The notes under the pieces were generated by a model that ran no database searches, had not been told where the DNA came from, and worked only from the letters and a program-made list of their open reading frames with translations. This document shows positions 17,046 to 26,058 of a stretch of DNA of 64,000 nucleotides, piece by piece (the first letter of the stretch is position 1; every line of letters starts with the position of its first letter). The stretch is taken from assembly GCA_019115765.1 (NCBI GenBank), contig DXCZ01000105.1, forward strand, positions 90,841 through 154,840, written 5' to 3'. Position numbers and translations under genes: made by a program. The DNA is from Candidatus Mediterraneibacter stercoripullorum. GTDB lineage: Bacteria; Bacillota; Clostridia; Lachnospirales; Lachnospiraceae.

Positions 17046-18364
17046 AATAACTCTCCTATCAAATCATAATCAAGAGCCCCTGTTACCTTTACTCGCGCAA
17101 AGTCTCCTGACAGCAGCTCTTCATCTGTGTTAATGAATATCAGTCCGTCTACATTTGGGGCGTCCCTGTATGTCCGGCCCACGAAGGCGTTTTCATCCGC
17201 AACCTTTCCTTCGATCATCACCAGGATCTCACGGCCTACCATCTGTTCCGCCTTATCAAATGCAATCTCCTGCTGAAGTTCCATCAGCTCAGCCTGGCGC
17301 TCAAGCTTGACCTCCTCATCAATCTGATCCGACATTTCTGCAGCAGGAGTTCCCTCTTCCGGTGAATAAGTGAACACACCGAGCCGGTCGAATTCCATCT
17401 CATCGACAAAATCCATCAGTTCCTCATGCTGTTCTTCTGTCTCTCCGGGAAAACCGGTGATCAATGTGGTCCTCAGGCAGATATCCGGTATCTCTTTTCT
17501 CAGCTTTGTGATGATATCGATCAATTCCTGTTTTGACGTCCTGCGCCCCATCCGCTTCAGGATCCCGTCACTTGCATGCTGTATCGGAAGATCAAGATAA
17601 TGACAGACCTTCTTCTCTTCTTTCATGGTCTGGATCAGTTCATCCGTGATTTCCTCCGGATAGCAGTACAGGATCCGGATCCAGCGCAGTCCGCTGATCT
17701 GGCAGAGCCTGCGGATCAGCTCCGGAAGCTTCTTCTCCCCGTAGATGTCTCTGCCATAGACTGTAGTCTCCTGAGCTACAATAATCAGTTCTCTCACTCC
17801 CTGTGAAGCCAGATCCTCGGCCTCCTGGATCAGACGTTCCATCGGAATGCTCCTGTAACTTCCTCTGATCTTCGGGATGATACAGTAGGTACAGTGTTTG
17901 TCACATCCTTCTGCGATCTTGAGATATGCGAAATGGCCTCCTGTCGTCACAAGACGCCTTGTATCGGGCAGCGGAAGAGCATCCACATCAGAAAGCATCA
18001 CGGACCTTTCTCCTGCAAGTGCCCGGTCCACTGCATCCAGGATCCGGTCAAATGCGCTGGCCCCAAGCACTTCATCTACCTCCGGAATCTCATCCAGAAT
18101 CTCCTGACGGTAGCGTTCTGCCAGACATCCTGTCACGATAAGTGCTTTTACCTTTCCTTGTTTTCTGTATTCTGCCATTTCAAGTATGTTCTGAATGCTC
18201 TCCTCCTTGGCATCATGGATGAAGCAGCAGGTATTGATCACAATGACATCCGCCTCTGTCTCATCGTCCGTCATCTGATATCCCCTGGAAGCAAGCAGTC
18301 CCAGCATGACTTCTGTATCTACCAGGTTCTTGTCACACCCAAGAGAGATAAACAGTATTTTCAT
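17042..18364 (-). CDS. rimO: Ribosomal protein S12 methylthiotransferase
   Basis: 440 residues, full length. Order of domains: N-terminal MTTase domain with Cys residues in SLGCDKNLVDTE, NTCCFIHDA and VTGCLAERY (auxiliary cluster), the radical SAM core with EGCDKHCTYCIIP (CxxxCxxC), and a C-terminal TRAM domain. RimO adds a methylthio group to Asp89 (E. coli numbering) of protein S12. It is told from MiaB by the DKNLVD segment. The start is the ATG at 18362-18364 with GGAGG 5 nt upstream; a TTG two codons earlier is less likely. First gene of rimO-pgsA-cinA. Confidence 0.95.
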   Translation of the reverse strand: MKILFISLGCDKNLVDTEVMLGLLASRGYQMTDDETEADVIVINTCCFIHDAKEESIQNILEMAEYRKQGKVKALIVTGCLAERYRQEILDEIPEVDEVLGASAFDRILDAVDRALAGERSVMLSDVDALPLPDTRRLVTTGGHFAYLKIAEGCDKHCTYCIIPKIRGSYRSIPMERLIQEAEDLASQGVRELIIVAQETTVYGRDIYGEKKLPELIRRLCQISGLRWIRILYCYPEEITDELIQTMKEEKKVCHYLDLPIQHASDGILKRMGRRTSKQELIDIITKLRKEIPDICLRTTLITGFPGETEEQHEELMDFVDEMEFDRLGVFTYSPEEGTPAAEMSDQIDEEVKLERQAELMELQQEIAFDKAEQMVGREILVMIEGKVADENAFVGRTYRDAPNVDGLIFINTDEELLSGDFARVKVTGALDYDLIGELL

Positions 18365-18403
18365 CTTCAACCTCCGAATATGTTTTTCCGTATCAGCAAA
18401 AGA

Positions 18404-18426
18404 GCAGATACCACTTGTGCATCTGC
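18404..18426 (-). terminator. Terminator of the yicC-gmk-rpoZ operon
   Basis: Minus-strand GCAGATgCAC and GTGgtATCTGC pair with an AA loop region, followed by TCTTTTG. It lies just after the rpoZ stop and before rimO. Confidence 0.65.
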
Positions 18427-18434
18427 CCCGTCTC

Positions 18435-18683
18435 TTACTCTTCTTCGTCTGCGTTCTCAGCCAGAATCTTCAATTTACCCTGATTCAGTTCATCAATTGC
18501 AATAGACAGCGGCTTCTCACCGTCCTTGATGTTTACCAGCGGGATCTCTCCTGCGATAAGCTGTCTCGCTCTTTTAGATGTGGCCATCACGATCGAATAA
18601 CGGCTGTTGACGATCTTGGAATCGCCCTCCTCCACATCTTTATTTACTACTTTCATCAAATCTGTATAAGATGGATGCAGCAT
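18435..18683 (-). CDS. rpoZ: RNA polymerase omega subunit
   Basis: 82 residues. It contains SRYSIVMATSKRARQLI and PLSIAIDELNQGKLKI, the usual omega core that wraps the beta-prime C-terminus and assists polymerase assembly. The C-terminus is acidic (AENADEEE). I choose the ATG at 18681-18683, giving the MLHPSYTDLM start typical of Clostridia; a TTG two codons upstream, closer to AAGGAG, is possible. It lies 66 nt after gmk and ends a three-gene operon yicC-gmk-rpoZ conserved in Firmicutes. The remA gene often found inside this operon is missing. Confidence 0.93.
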   Translation of the reverse strand: MLHPSYTDLMKVVNKDVEEGDSKIVNSRYSIVMATSKRARQLIAGEIPLVNIKDGEKPLSIAIDELNQGKLKILAENADEEE

Positions 18684-18749
18684 GTTCAATCTTCTCCTTT
18701 CCTTTATTCCGCCATGCTTTCACGGCTCCTGTACACCTTTCCGGGTGTT

Positions 18750-19379
18750 TCATTGTTTCAGTCTTTCCAGATCTTCTCTTATCTCTTCTATAAATCTGCT
18801 GTTGCGGGAACTTCTGTGGTGCTCTCCCCGGATAATGCTGTGCATCTCCTCCACGCACTGCTCCAGGTCATCATTCACGATCAGATAATCATAACGGTCC
18901 ATTCCCATTGCTTCCTCACAGGCACGGTTCATCCTGGATTCAATAACATCCATGGTCTCCGTTCCCCGTCCAACAAGACGGGCCTTCAGTTCTGACGCAG
19001 TGGGCGGCGTAACGAACAGAAGCAGAGTGTCAGGGAAAGCTTCCTTCACCTTCAGTGCTCCCTGGATCTCGATCTCAAGGATCACATCCAGCCCTTCCGC
19101 AAGCTTCTCTTCCACATAATTTCTGGGCGTCCCGTAATAATTTTCCACGTATTTAGCATACTCTATCAATTCTTCTTTGGCAATCATTTTTTCAAATTCT
19201 TCCTTTGTTTTGAAAAAATACTCTCTGCCGTCCTGCTCTCCTTCCCTGGGCGCACGGGTAGTTGCCGAGATTGAGAGCGCGTAGCTGTCCGGATATTTTG
19301 CAAGCAGTGCTTTCATCAGTGTTCCCTTTCCGGACCCGGAAAATCCGGAAACAACGATCAGGATTCCTTTTTTATCCAT
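18750..19379 (-). CDS. gmk: Guanylate kinase
   Basis: 209 residues. The P-loop reads VVSGFSGSGKGTLMKAL, followed by the GMP-binding SISATTRAPREGEQDGREYFF and later FVTPPTASELKARLVGRGTE (lid). It phosphorylates GMP to GDP in the cytoplasm, which supplies GTP and links to (p)ppGpp control. The start is the ATG at 19377-19379 with GAGGTG 8 nt upstream; a GTG three codons earlier overlaps the ribosome site. It lies 11 nt after yicC. Confidence 0.96.
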   Translation of the reverse strand: MDKKGILIVVSGFSGSGKGTLMKALLAKYPDSYALSISATTRAPREGEQDGREYFFKTKEEFEKMIAKEELIEYAKYVENYYGTPRNYVEEKLAEGLDVILEIEIQGALKVKEAFPDTLLLFVTPPTASELKARLVGRGTETMDVIESRMNRACEEAMGMDRYDYLIVNDDLEQCVEEMHSIIRGEHHRSSRNSRFIEEIREDLERLKQ

Positions 19380-19390
19380 TTCTGTCACCT

Positions 19391-20269
19391 CTACTCTATA
19401 TTCTGGATCTGCTCACGGATTTTTTCGATCTCTGTCTTCAGGCTGATCGCATGGTCTGAGACACTGATATCATTTGCCTTTGACAGGATCGTATTCGCCT
19501 CCCGGTTCATTTCCTGAGCTATAAAATCAAGCTTCCGGCCAATCCCCTCATCCTCTTCCAGCGTGTTTCTCATATGAGTAATATGACTTTTCAGCCGGAC
19601 AACCTCTTCATCGGTACAGATCTTATCCGCAAAAAGAATAACTTCCGCTGCGATCCTGCTCTCCTCCATCTGCGTATCTGCCAGAAGTTCCCGTACCTTG
19701 TCTTCCAGCTTGGTACGGTATTCTGCCACGATCTGGGGTGAACGCTCCTCGATATATCCGACCAGTTCCTCCAGAAGATCCAGCTTATCCAGGATATCTT
19801 TCTTCAGATTCTGTCCTTCTGCGGTCCTTGTCTCTACGAACTGCTCGAAAGCTCCCTCCAGAGCCTCTTTCAGCCCATTCCACAACTCTTCTTCATCCAC
19901 AGACTGCTCTTCCATAGTAAATACTTCCGGGAATCTGGCCAGTGTGGAGACCCGGACATCGTTTTCCAGACCGAACTCCTCTTCCATCTGCTTCAAATAC
20001 TTCAGATATTCTCCTGCGAGAACAGAATTATATTTCACTGAGACCTGTGCCTGGGAAGTATCCTCATAGGTAATGAAAATATCCACCTTACCCCTGGTTG
20101 CATAAGATTTCAGGAGCGTCCTGATTCCTGACTCAAAGAAATTCAGTTTCTTCGGCATCCTGATATTGACGTCAAGATACCTGTGGTTCACACCCTTCAT
20201 CTCTACCGTAAACTTTCTGGAGTCTTTCTGCACCTCGCATCTGCCGAAGCCGGTCATACTTTTTATCAT
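19391..20269 (-). CDS. yicC: YicC/YloC family endoribonuclease
   Basis: 292 residues, full length for the family. The N-terminus MIKSMTGFGRCE and KGVNHRYLDVNIRMP are diagnostic, and the C-terminal DUF1732 part has LKSHITHMRNTLEEDEGIGRKLDFIAQEMNREANTILSKAND. YicC proteins are RNA endonucleases that affect small-RNA turnover; members are known from E. coli and B. subtilis (YloC). The start ATG is preceded by GAGG and by a strong promoter about 70 nt upstream. First gene of yicC-gmk-rpoZ. Confidence 0.93.
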   Translation of the reverse strand: MIKSMTGFGRCEVQKDSRKFTVEMKGVNHRYLDVNIRMPKKLNFFESGIRTLLKSYATRGKVDIFITYEDTSQAQVSVKYNSVLAGEYLKYLKQMEEEFGLENDVRVSTLARFPEVFTMEEQSVDEEELWNGLKEALEGAFEQFVETRTAEGQNLKKDILDKLDLLEELVGYIEERSPQIVAEYRTKLEDKVRELLADTQMEESRIAAEVILFADKICTDEEVVRLKSHITHMRNTLEEDEGIGRKLDFIAQEMNREANTILSKANDISVSDHAISLKTEIEKIREQIQNIE

Positions 20270-20335
20270 ATCTATTCATCCTCTGCAATAATTGTATTCA
20301 CAGTTCTGGCAAATCGGGGTCAGACTGCGACAATC

Positions 20336-20365
20336 ATTATACCTCTTTCCATAGGAAGGGGTCAA
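20336..20365 (-). promoter_or_regulatory. Sigma-A promoter of yicC-gmk-rpoZ
   Basis: Minus strand TTGACC (20360-20365), 18-nt spacer, TATAAT (20336-20341). The spacer CTTCCTATGGAAAG is nearly palindromic. On the plus strand a TATAAT at 20408-20413 with weak -35 may serve rqcH. Confidence 0.85.
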
Positions 20366-20537
20366 CAGGATTTTTTAACGGGTATTCCACGAAGCACAAA
20401 AGCGTGATATAATTAAGAACGTTCCGCGGCGCAAGGTATCTGGACATATTGCGTGGAACGAAATACGCAGGACTTACAACTGACTCTTAAAAGGAACGAA
20501 GACTTAATCTTAAAAAATAGAAACGAGGATTTTATTT

Positions 20538-22280
20538 ATGGCTTTTGACGGAATTGTCGTGGCAGATCTTGTCCACGATTTGAAAACACAGCTGAAAGAC
20601 GGAAGGATTGCCAAGATCGCCCAGCCGGAAAACGATGAACTGCTCCTGACAGTCAAGACACCGTCCGGACAGAAGCGTCTCTCGATTTCGGCGGATGCAT
20701 CTCTTCCTCTGATTTATCTTACAGACAGGAACAAACCAAGCCCGATCACTGCACCTAATTTCTGCATGCTTCTGCGCAAGCATATCAGCAATGGCAGGAT
20801 CGTGGATGTATGGCAGCCGAAACTGGAGCGTATTATTCATTTTACCATAGAGCATCTGGATGAACTGGGAGATCTGTGCCGGAAGGATCTGATCGTTGAG
20901 ATCATGGGCAAGCACAGCAATATTATTTTCTGCACAGAGGACGGACGTATCATAGACAGCATCAAGCATGTATCCGCACAGATGAGTTCTGTCCGGGAGG
21001 TACTGCCAGGCAGAGAGTACTTTATACCGGATACCATGCACAAGGCAGATCCCCTGAATGTATCTGAGGAGGAATTTTCTTCTCTGATCACAGAGAAGCC
21101 TGTGCCCCTTGCGAAAGCGATCTATACCAGCTTCACAGGGATCAGTCCAGTAACCGCAGAGGAGATCTGTTATCTGGCCGGAATGGACTCCTCCATCCCT
21201 GCCAAAGAATATCAGGAGGATGTGCTGCTTCATCTGTACAATCAGTTTCAGATCTATCTCTCCGATGTTAAAGAAGCAAAGTTCTCCCCGGCCATCTATT
21301 ATGACGGCAGGGAGCCGAAAGAATTTTCCGCACTGCCGCTGAGTCATTTCTCCGGTTATACAAGGAAAGAATACAGCTCCATATCCGAAGTTCTGGAAAC
21401 CTATTATTCCACACGGAGCCGGATCACCCGCATCCGTCAGAAATCCGCAGACCTGCGTCATGTTGTCCAGACCGCCCTGGAGCGTAACCGGAAGAAATAT
21501 GACCTTCAGCTGCGCCAGCTGCGGGATACGGAAAACCGGGACAAATATAAGATATACGGAGAACTGATCAACGCCTACGGCTACGGCGTGGAGGAAGGAG
21601 CGAAAAAACTGGACGCCCTGAATTATTACACGAACGAGATGGTCAGTATTCCTCTGGATCCTGCCAAGACGCCACAGGAAAATGCGCAGCGCTATTTTGC
21701 GAAATATAACAAACAGAAACGTACCTTTGAAGCTCTCTCGGAGCTCTCGGAAGAGACCAAAGAGGAGATCACCTACCTGGAATCGGTCCAGACTGCTCTT
21801 GACATTGCCCTGACAGAGGACGATCTGTCCGGCATAAAAGAAGAGCTGACAGAGGCAGGTTATATTAAGAGGAAATTTACACGCAAAAAGGCAAAGATAA
21901 AAAATACACCACTCCACTATATTTCCAGTGACGGATATCATATTTATGTAGGGAAAAACAACCTGCAGAACGATGAACTGACCTTTAGCTTCGCCTCCGG
22001 CAGCGACTGGTGGTTCCACGCCAAACAGGCGCCCGGCTCCCATGTCATTGTAAAGACCAACGGGGAGGAACTTCCGGACCGTACTTTCGAGGAGGCAGGA
22101 AAGCTTGCAGCCTATTATTCAAGCATGCGTGGCAGCGACAAGGTAGAGATCGACTATGTAGAAAAGAAACACGTGAAGAAGCCAAAAGGAGCCAAACCCG
22201 GTTTCGTGGTCTACTATACGAACTACTCTCTGGTGATCGACAGTGACATCACCGGGATCCGTGAGACAGATGCACAGTAA
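20538..22280 (+). CDS. rqcH: Rqc2/RqcH-type NFACT protein (ribosome quality control)
   Basis: 580 residues. The NFACT-N domain starts at MAFDGIVVADLVHDL and includes the pocket residues in NFCMLLRKHI and EIMGKHSNIIF. Then come helical and coiled-coil segments (about 270-430) and the C-terminal NFACT-R domain (SSDGYHIYVGKNNLQND, GSDWWFHAKQAPGSHVI). RqcH binds stalled 50S subunits and recruits tRNA-Ala to add alanine tails, marking the nascent chain for proteolysis. Older annotations call it fibronectin-binding protein. ATG start with GAGG 9 nt upstream. It faces yicC divergently and ends at a shared terminator. Confidence 0.93.
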   Translation: MAFDGIVVADLVHDLKTQLKDGRIAKIAQPENDELLLTVKTPSGQKRLSISADASLPLIYLTDRNKPSPITAPNFCMLLRKHISNGRIVDVWQPKLERIIHFTIEHLDELGDLCRKDLIVEIMGKHSNIIFCTEDGRIIDSIKHVSAQMSSVREVLPGREYFIPDTMHKADPLNVSEEEFSSLITEKPVPLAKAIYTSFTGISPVTAEEICYLAGMDSSIPAKEYQEDVLLHLYNQFQIYLSDVKEAKFSPAIYYDGREPKEFSALPLSHFSGYTRKEYSSISEVLETYYSTRSRITRIRQKSADLRHVVQTALERNRKKYDLQLRQLRDTENRDKYKIYGELINAYGYGVEEGAKKLDALNYYTNEMVSIPLDPAKTPQENAQRYFAKYNKQKRTFEALSELSEETKEEITYLESVQTALDIALTEDDLSGIKEELTEAGYIKRKFTRKKAKIKNTPLHYISSDGYHIYVGKNNLQNDELTFSFASGSDWWFHAKQAPGSHVIVKTNGEELPDRTFEEAGKLAAYYSSMRGSDKVEIDYVEKKHVKKPKGAKPGFVVYYTNYSLVIDSDITGIRETDAQ

Positions 22281-22327
22281 AGACAGATTTACGGGAAATA
22301 TGTAAGAATGGCGCTGATATACAGGAA

Positions 22328-22368
22328 CAGGCCGGAAGAAACTGCAGAGTGCAGTTTCTTCCGGCCTG
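22328..22368. terminator. 19-bp perfect hairpin, bidirectional terminator
   Basis: CAGGCCGGAAGAAACTGCA (22328-22346) and its exact reverse complement (22350-22368) with a 3-nt loop, between convergent rqcH and the DUF815 gene. TTATTTTC follows on the plus strand. Confidence 0.88.
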
Positions 22369-22411
22369 CTTATTTTCAGACCAGCATGAATTCTGTTCCC
22401 TAACGGCAATA

Positions 22412-23710
22412 TTAGTCTGTCTTCTGTCCCAGGAGATAATCGATAAACTGCTGAGCTGTTCTTCCCGACAGTCCGCCATGAGACAGCTCCCATTTATTCG
22501 CCTCCAGAAGCAGCTCCTCCTCCGGCATCTGTATGCCGTCTCGCTGAGCCAGCACACGTACGATCTCCTGAAATGCCTTCTTATCCGGTGAGCCGAAATA
22601 GATCGTCACGCCGAATCTTGCAACCAGAGACAGCTTCTCCTGCACCGTATCGTTGGTATGGAGCTCCTCGTCCCGGTCCGCCTTGTCCCGGAATGTCTCC
22701 CGGATCAGGTGGCGTCTGTTGGAAGTAGCGTAGATCAGCACATTCTCCGGCTTCTTCTCCAGGCCGCCCTCGATCACCGCCTTCAGATATTTATATTCAA
22801 TCTCAAACTCTTCGAAAGACAGATCATCCATGTAGATGATAAACTTGTAATTACGGTTCTTGATCTGGGCAATCACATCGTTCAGATCCTGGAACTGATG
22901 CTTGTACACTTCGATCATCCTGAGTCCCTGATCATAATACTGGTTCAGGATGGCTTTGATTGAGGATGACTTCCCGGTGCCGGCGTCACCGAACAGCAGG
23001 CAGTTGTTGGCCTTCCTTCCGGCAACAAACGCCTCTGTATTGTCGATCAGCTTCTTTTTCGCGATCTCATAGCCCACCAGATCATCCAGATGTACGTGCG
23101 CAATATTGGTAATGGGAACGATCTCCGCATCTCCTCCTTCCGGATGTTCCACCCGGAATGCCTTGTGAAGTCCCATACGCCCTACACCGAACTCCTTGTA
23201 GAACTGGGTTACCTTTCTCTTGAAATCTTCCGCGTCCTGTGCGCTCCCCAGGATACGGGACAAATCGCAGATCCGGTCTCTGACTCTGTGATTGTAGACC
23301 TTTCCGCCGCCTTCCACGTTCTGATAATCCATAAGTATCTCCAGACAGCCGGCTTCCAGAGCGTTCTCCATTTCTGAGAAATCATAGTCAAAAAGCTCTT
23401 TAAAGATCTCGAAGTCGTGCAGTGCCACAGCGTTAATGCTGCCCTTCACCTCTCCCACGATCTCACAGGCAGTGCTGTAGGCATTCTCATCATTTGCCAG
23501 CAGATACGTCAGATAGGCATGCCACAGATTTCCCGCAAACCCATGGCTCTCCGACAGTTCCAGAAGCTGGTTGACACATTCGAAAAGAAGTCCTCTCAGA
23601 TCTTCCTTATTGTAATAGCTGTTCCCGTAGTTTTCCATCAGGAATGTCATGTCCTGGAGCAGCTCGCCTCCGTCCATGTTTTTATACAGCATCAGTTCAT
23701 TGGTACGCAT
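22412..23710 (-). CDS. DUF815 family AAA+ ATPase
   Basis: 432 residues. The N-terminal half is helical and less conserved. The ATPase half has Walker A FGDAGTGKSSSIKAIL, Walker B YKFIIYMDDLSFEEFE, sensor YATSNRRHLIRE and an arginine-rich stretch RETFRDKADRDEE. DUF815 proteins are single-copy AAA+ ATPases in many bacteria with no agreed role. The start is the ATG at 23708-23710, preceded by AAGGAGG; the open frame extends 22 codons upstream without a site. It follows pheA after 111 nt containing a hairpin, so may have its own transcript. Confidence 0.85.
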   Translation of the reverse strand: MRTNELMLYKNMDGGELLQDMTFLMENYGNSYYNKEDLRGLLFECVNQLLELSESHGFAGNLWHAYLTYLLANDENAYSTACEIVGEVKGSINAVALHDFEIFKELFDYDFSEMENALEAGCLEILMDYQNVEGGGKVYNHRVRDRICDLSRILGSAQDAEDFKRKVTQFYKEFGVGRMGLHKAFRVEHPEGGDAEIVPITNIAHVHLDDLVGYEIAKKKLIDNTEAFVAGRKANNCLLFGDAGTGKSSSIKAILNQYYDQGLRMIEVYKHQFQDLNDVIAQIKNRNYKFIIYMDDLSFEEFEIEYKYLKAVIEGGLEKKPENVLIYATSNRRHLIRETFRDKADRDEELHTNDTVQEKLSLVARFGVTIYFGSPDKKAFQEIVRVLAQRDGIQMPEEELLLEANKWELSHGGLSGRTAQQFIDYLLGQKTD

Positions 23711-23744
23711 CATATTCCTCCTTGTGCAAGGGCCTGGTACACAG

Positions 23745-23811
23745 TTATTCCCGCGAGCAACGAGCCAAGGGGACATGCTGGCATGTCCATTTGGCGACTG
23801 CCGCGAGGGTC
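23745..23811. repeat. Intergenic stem-loop element between pheA and DUF815
   Basis: GCCAA-GG-GGACATGC and GCATGTCC-AT-TTGGC face each other around a TG centre (about 23761-23793), flanked by a direct CCGCGAG on each side. The structure looks like a REP-type palindromic element. It could also act as the pheA terminator, but lacks a T-tract. Confidence 0.5.
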
Positions 23812-23821
23812 AAAGAGTGTA

Positions 23822-24952
23822 CTAATAGTTGCCCAGTATCTTCAGATTAGTTGTCTCTTCACGCAGTCCCCGGATGGCATTCTTCACCGCAGCATCCTCC
23901 ATGTTTCCGTCAAAGTCCACGAAGAACATGTACTCCCATTTTCTTCCTTCTATGGGTCTGGACTCGATCTTGGTCATGTTCAGGTCATTATAGATAAAAT
24001 GGGACAGAATCCGGTAAAGGGATCCGCTGGTGTGGGGCACTTCAAAACGGATACTCATCTTGGAAGCATTTTTCAGGAAGATCTTCTGGTTTGTCACAAC
24101 AATAAACCGGGTGGAATTATCCGGATCATCGTTGATCCGATCCGCAAGCACGGACAGTCCGTAGACTTTCGCCGCGTATGCGCTGCACACTGCCGCCTGA
24201 GTACGATCCTGTTCCTCAAGCACCTTTTTCGCCGCAATCGCGGTATTCCCCACACTGATCCTCTGCCAGTCCCCATGGGCGTCCAGGAACCGTGTCGTCT
24301 GCATCAGTGCCTCTGCCTTAGAGTAGACCCGCTTTACTTCTGAAAGTTTTGTTCCGGGCAGGCCGGAAAGCGTATTGACAATGGGCAGGATTGTCTCCGC
24401 CACGATATAATTTTCAAATTCATCCAGGAGATCGTACATCTCATTGACCGGTCCGGCGGAAGAATTCTCAATAGGCAGCACCGCATAATCCGCGGAACCC
24501 TCCTCGATGGCTTCCATGGCCTCCCGGAACGTACGCACATGGAAACTGTTCACATCTTCTCCGAAATACTGTTTCATAGCGGCCTGCCCATAGGCGCCTT
24601 CCGTCCCCTGGAACACCACTCTTGCATTCTTCTTGTCCAGTTCATCCACCCGGATAAAAGGCAGTCTCCCCAGAGCGCCGGCCTCGACCAGCTGCTGATA
24701 CTGAAGCTTCCGGCTCATGGACATGAGCTGCTGGTAGAGTTCCTGGATCCCCTTCTTGTTAAAATCTCCTTCTACTCTGGACGCCACATCCGCCAGCTTC
24801 TCATTTTCCCGCTGCCGGTCAAACACCTTGCGTCCGTTTTTTACTTTATATTCTCCGACCTCTTTACAGACTTCCATCCTTCTCTGGAAAAGCTCTGTGA
24901 TCTGGTCGTCAATCTCATCCAACTGTACTCTCAGTTCTTCCAATGCGGCCAT
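23822..24952 (-). CDS. pheA: Bifunctional chorismate mutase/prephenate dehydratase
   Basis: 376 residues. Residues 1-90 form an AroQ chorismate mutase (LDEIDDQITELFQRRMEVC, YKVKNGRKVFDRQRENE). Residues about 108-285 are the dehydratase (FQGTEGAYGQAAMKQYFG, YAVLPIENSSAGPVNEMYDL, DDPDNSTRFIVV). An ACT domain follows (SGSLYRILSHFIYNDLNMTK, ESRPIEGRKWEYMFFVD), whose ESRP motif binds phenylalanine for feedback inhibition. It turns chorismate into phenylpyruvate. ATG start with AAAGGAGAAAACAG upstream. A DAHP synthase gene for the same pathway is at 27.7 kb. Confidence 0.96.
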   Translation of the reverse strand: MAALEELRVQLDEIDDQITELFQRRMEVCKEVGEYKVKNGRKVFDRQRENEKLADVASRVEGDFNKKGIQELYQQLMSMSRKLQYQQLVEAGALGRLPFIRVDELDKKNARVVFQGTEGAYGQAAMKQYFGEDVNSFHVRTFREAMEAIEEGSADYAVLPIENSSAGPVNEMYDLLDEFENYIVAETILPIVNTLSGLPGTKLSEVKRVYSKAEALMQTTRFLDAHGDWQRISVGNTAIAAKKVLEEQDRTQAAVCSAYAAKVYGLSVLADRINDDPDNSTRFIVVTNQKIFLKNASKMSIRFEVPHTSGSLYRILSHFIYNDLNMTKIESRPIEGRKWEYMFFVDFDGNMEDAAVKNAIRGLREETTNLKILGNY

Positions 24953-25050
24953 CTGTTTTCTCCTTTCGCTGTCCGCTCCTTTTACTGCAGACTTATGTAT
25001 TATAATACAATTTCCGTATAAAATCTACGTTTCCGCTCCATACTTTTTCT

Positions 25051-25437
25051 ATGATGAAGAACAAGTTTATTTTATGCGGCACCCTTGGCTGGTGCATGGA
25101 GATCATTTTTACCGGACTGGGCTCACTGAAAAACCATGAGAACCGTCTGACAGCACGTACGTCCATCTGGATGTTCCCGATTTACGGCATGGCCTGCTTC
25201 CTCACCCCACTCTGCCGGCTGCTGAAAAACAGGAGTCTGCTGACCCGGGGAATCCTCTATACATGTTGTATATTCGCAGCGGAATACCTGTGCGGCAGTC
25301 TGCTGAAACGGCATGGCGCCTGCCCCTGGGACTACAGCCATGCCAGGTTCAATATCGATGGCGTGATCCGCCTCGACTACGCGCCCTTCTGGTTCGGAGC
25401 CGGGCTGATCTTCGAGAAACTCCTCAGAGAAAAGTAA
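25051..25437 (+). CDS. Putative CmpB-type ABC permease family membrane protein
   Basis: 128 residues with three to four hydrophobic segments. The C-terminal half has CIFAAEYLCGSLLKRHGACPWDYSHARFNIDG, the signature of the family Pfam calls ABC_trans_CmpB, widespread in Lachnospiraceae. Despite that name, transport has not been shown and no ATPase gene is near. The length is short for the family. There is no clear ribosome site before the ATG, unusual in this window. It is followed by the nitroreductase gene after 71 nt containing a new promoter, so is probably transcribed separately. Confidence 0.7.
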   Translation: MMKNKFILCGTLGWCMEIIFTGLGSLKNHENRLTARTSIWMFPIYGMACFLTPLCRLLKNRSLLTRGILYTCCIFAAEYLCGSLLKRHGACPWDYSHARFNIDGVIRLDYAPFWFGAGLIFEKLLREK

Positions 25438-25448
25438 TACATGTCCGC

Positions 25449-25477
25449 TTTACAAACTACAGGTTTTAGTATATGAT
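25449..25477 (+). promoter_or_regulatory. Promoter of nitroreductase-pyrB-pyrI
   Basis: TTTACA (25449-25454), 17-nt spacer, TATGAT (25472-25477), 31 nt before the nitroreductase start. No PyrR-binding leader or attenuator is visible, the leader being only about 25 nt. Confidence 0.7.
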
Positions 25478-25508
25478 GAGATGGATAAAAAAGAATGGGA
25501 GGTATACA

Positions 25509-26045
25509 ATGAACGTGACAGACTGCATCAGAACCCGCAGAAGTATCCGCAGATACAGGCCGGATCCGGTAGATCATTCTCTCATTGATCATATCGTATC
25601 CGCAGCTTCTTATTCCCCTTCATGGAAAAACACTCAGATCACCCGGTACACAGCCATCGAGGATCCTTCACTCTTAAGTGAGATCGCTGACCGATTCACC
25701 CCTGATTACAATTCAAATATTATCCGTCAGGCACCTGTACTTATGGCTGTTACGCTGGTCAGAGGCCGCAGCGGCTTTGAACGTGACGGTTCCTTTTCAA
25801 CGAAAAAAGGAGACCGCTGGCAGATGTTTGATGTGGGCGCCGCCTGCCAGACCTTCTGTCTGGCTGCATGGGAGCAGGGACTTGGCACGGTGATCATGGG
25901 GATTTTTGATGAAGACGGCATATCAGAGCTCCTGCAGATTCCAGAGGAGCAGGAACTGGCGGCGCTGATCGCTCTTGGATGGCCTGATATCAAACCGGAA
26001 GCCCCAAAGCGAAAAACTGTGGAGCAGCTGCTCCGTTACATATAA
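25509..26045 (+). CDS. Nitroreductase family flavoprotein
   Basis: 178 residues, typical of short NAD(P)H:FMN nitroreductases. The N-terminus [17 protein letters not shown] binds FMN phosphate, [14 protein letters not shown] and a Gly-rich [15 protein letters not shown] follow, and the tail has LGWPD. It would reduce quinones, nitro groups or enones with FMN; the natural substrate is unclear. I place the start at the ATG at 25509 with GGGAGG 6 nt upstream, not the upstream in-frame ATG. pyrB begins 13 nt after its stop, so it appears to be part of a pyrimidine operon. Confidence 0.88.
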   Translation: MNVTDCIRTRRSIRRYRPDPVDHSLIDHIVSAASYSPSWKNTQITRYTAIEDPSLLSEIADRFTPDYNSNIIRQAPVLMAVTLVRGRSGFERDGSFSTKKGDRWQMFDVGAACQTFCLAAWEQGLGTVIMGIFDEDGISELLQIPEEQELAALIALGWPDIKPEAPKRKTVEQLLRYI

Positions 26046-26058
26046 AAGGAGGTTACTT

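Noticed and set aside
20532..22043. 503-codon open frame on the minus strand
   Set aside because: Shadow of rqcH; the rqcH product has clear NFACT motifs and a ribosome site.
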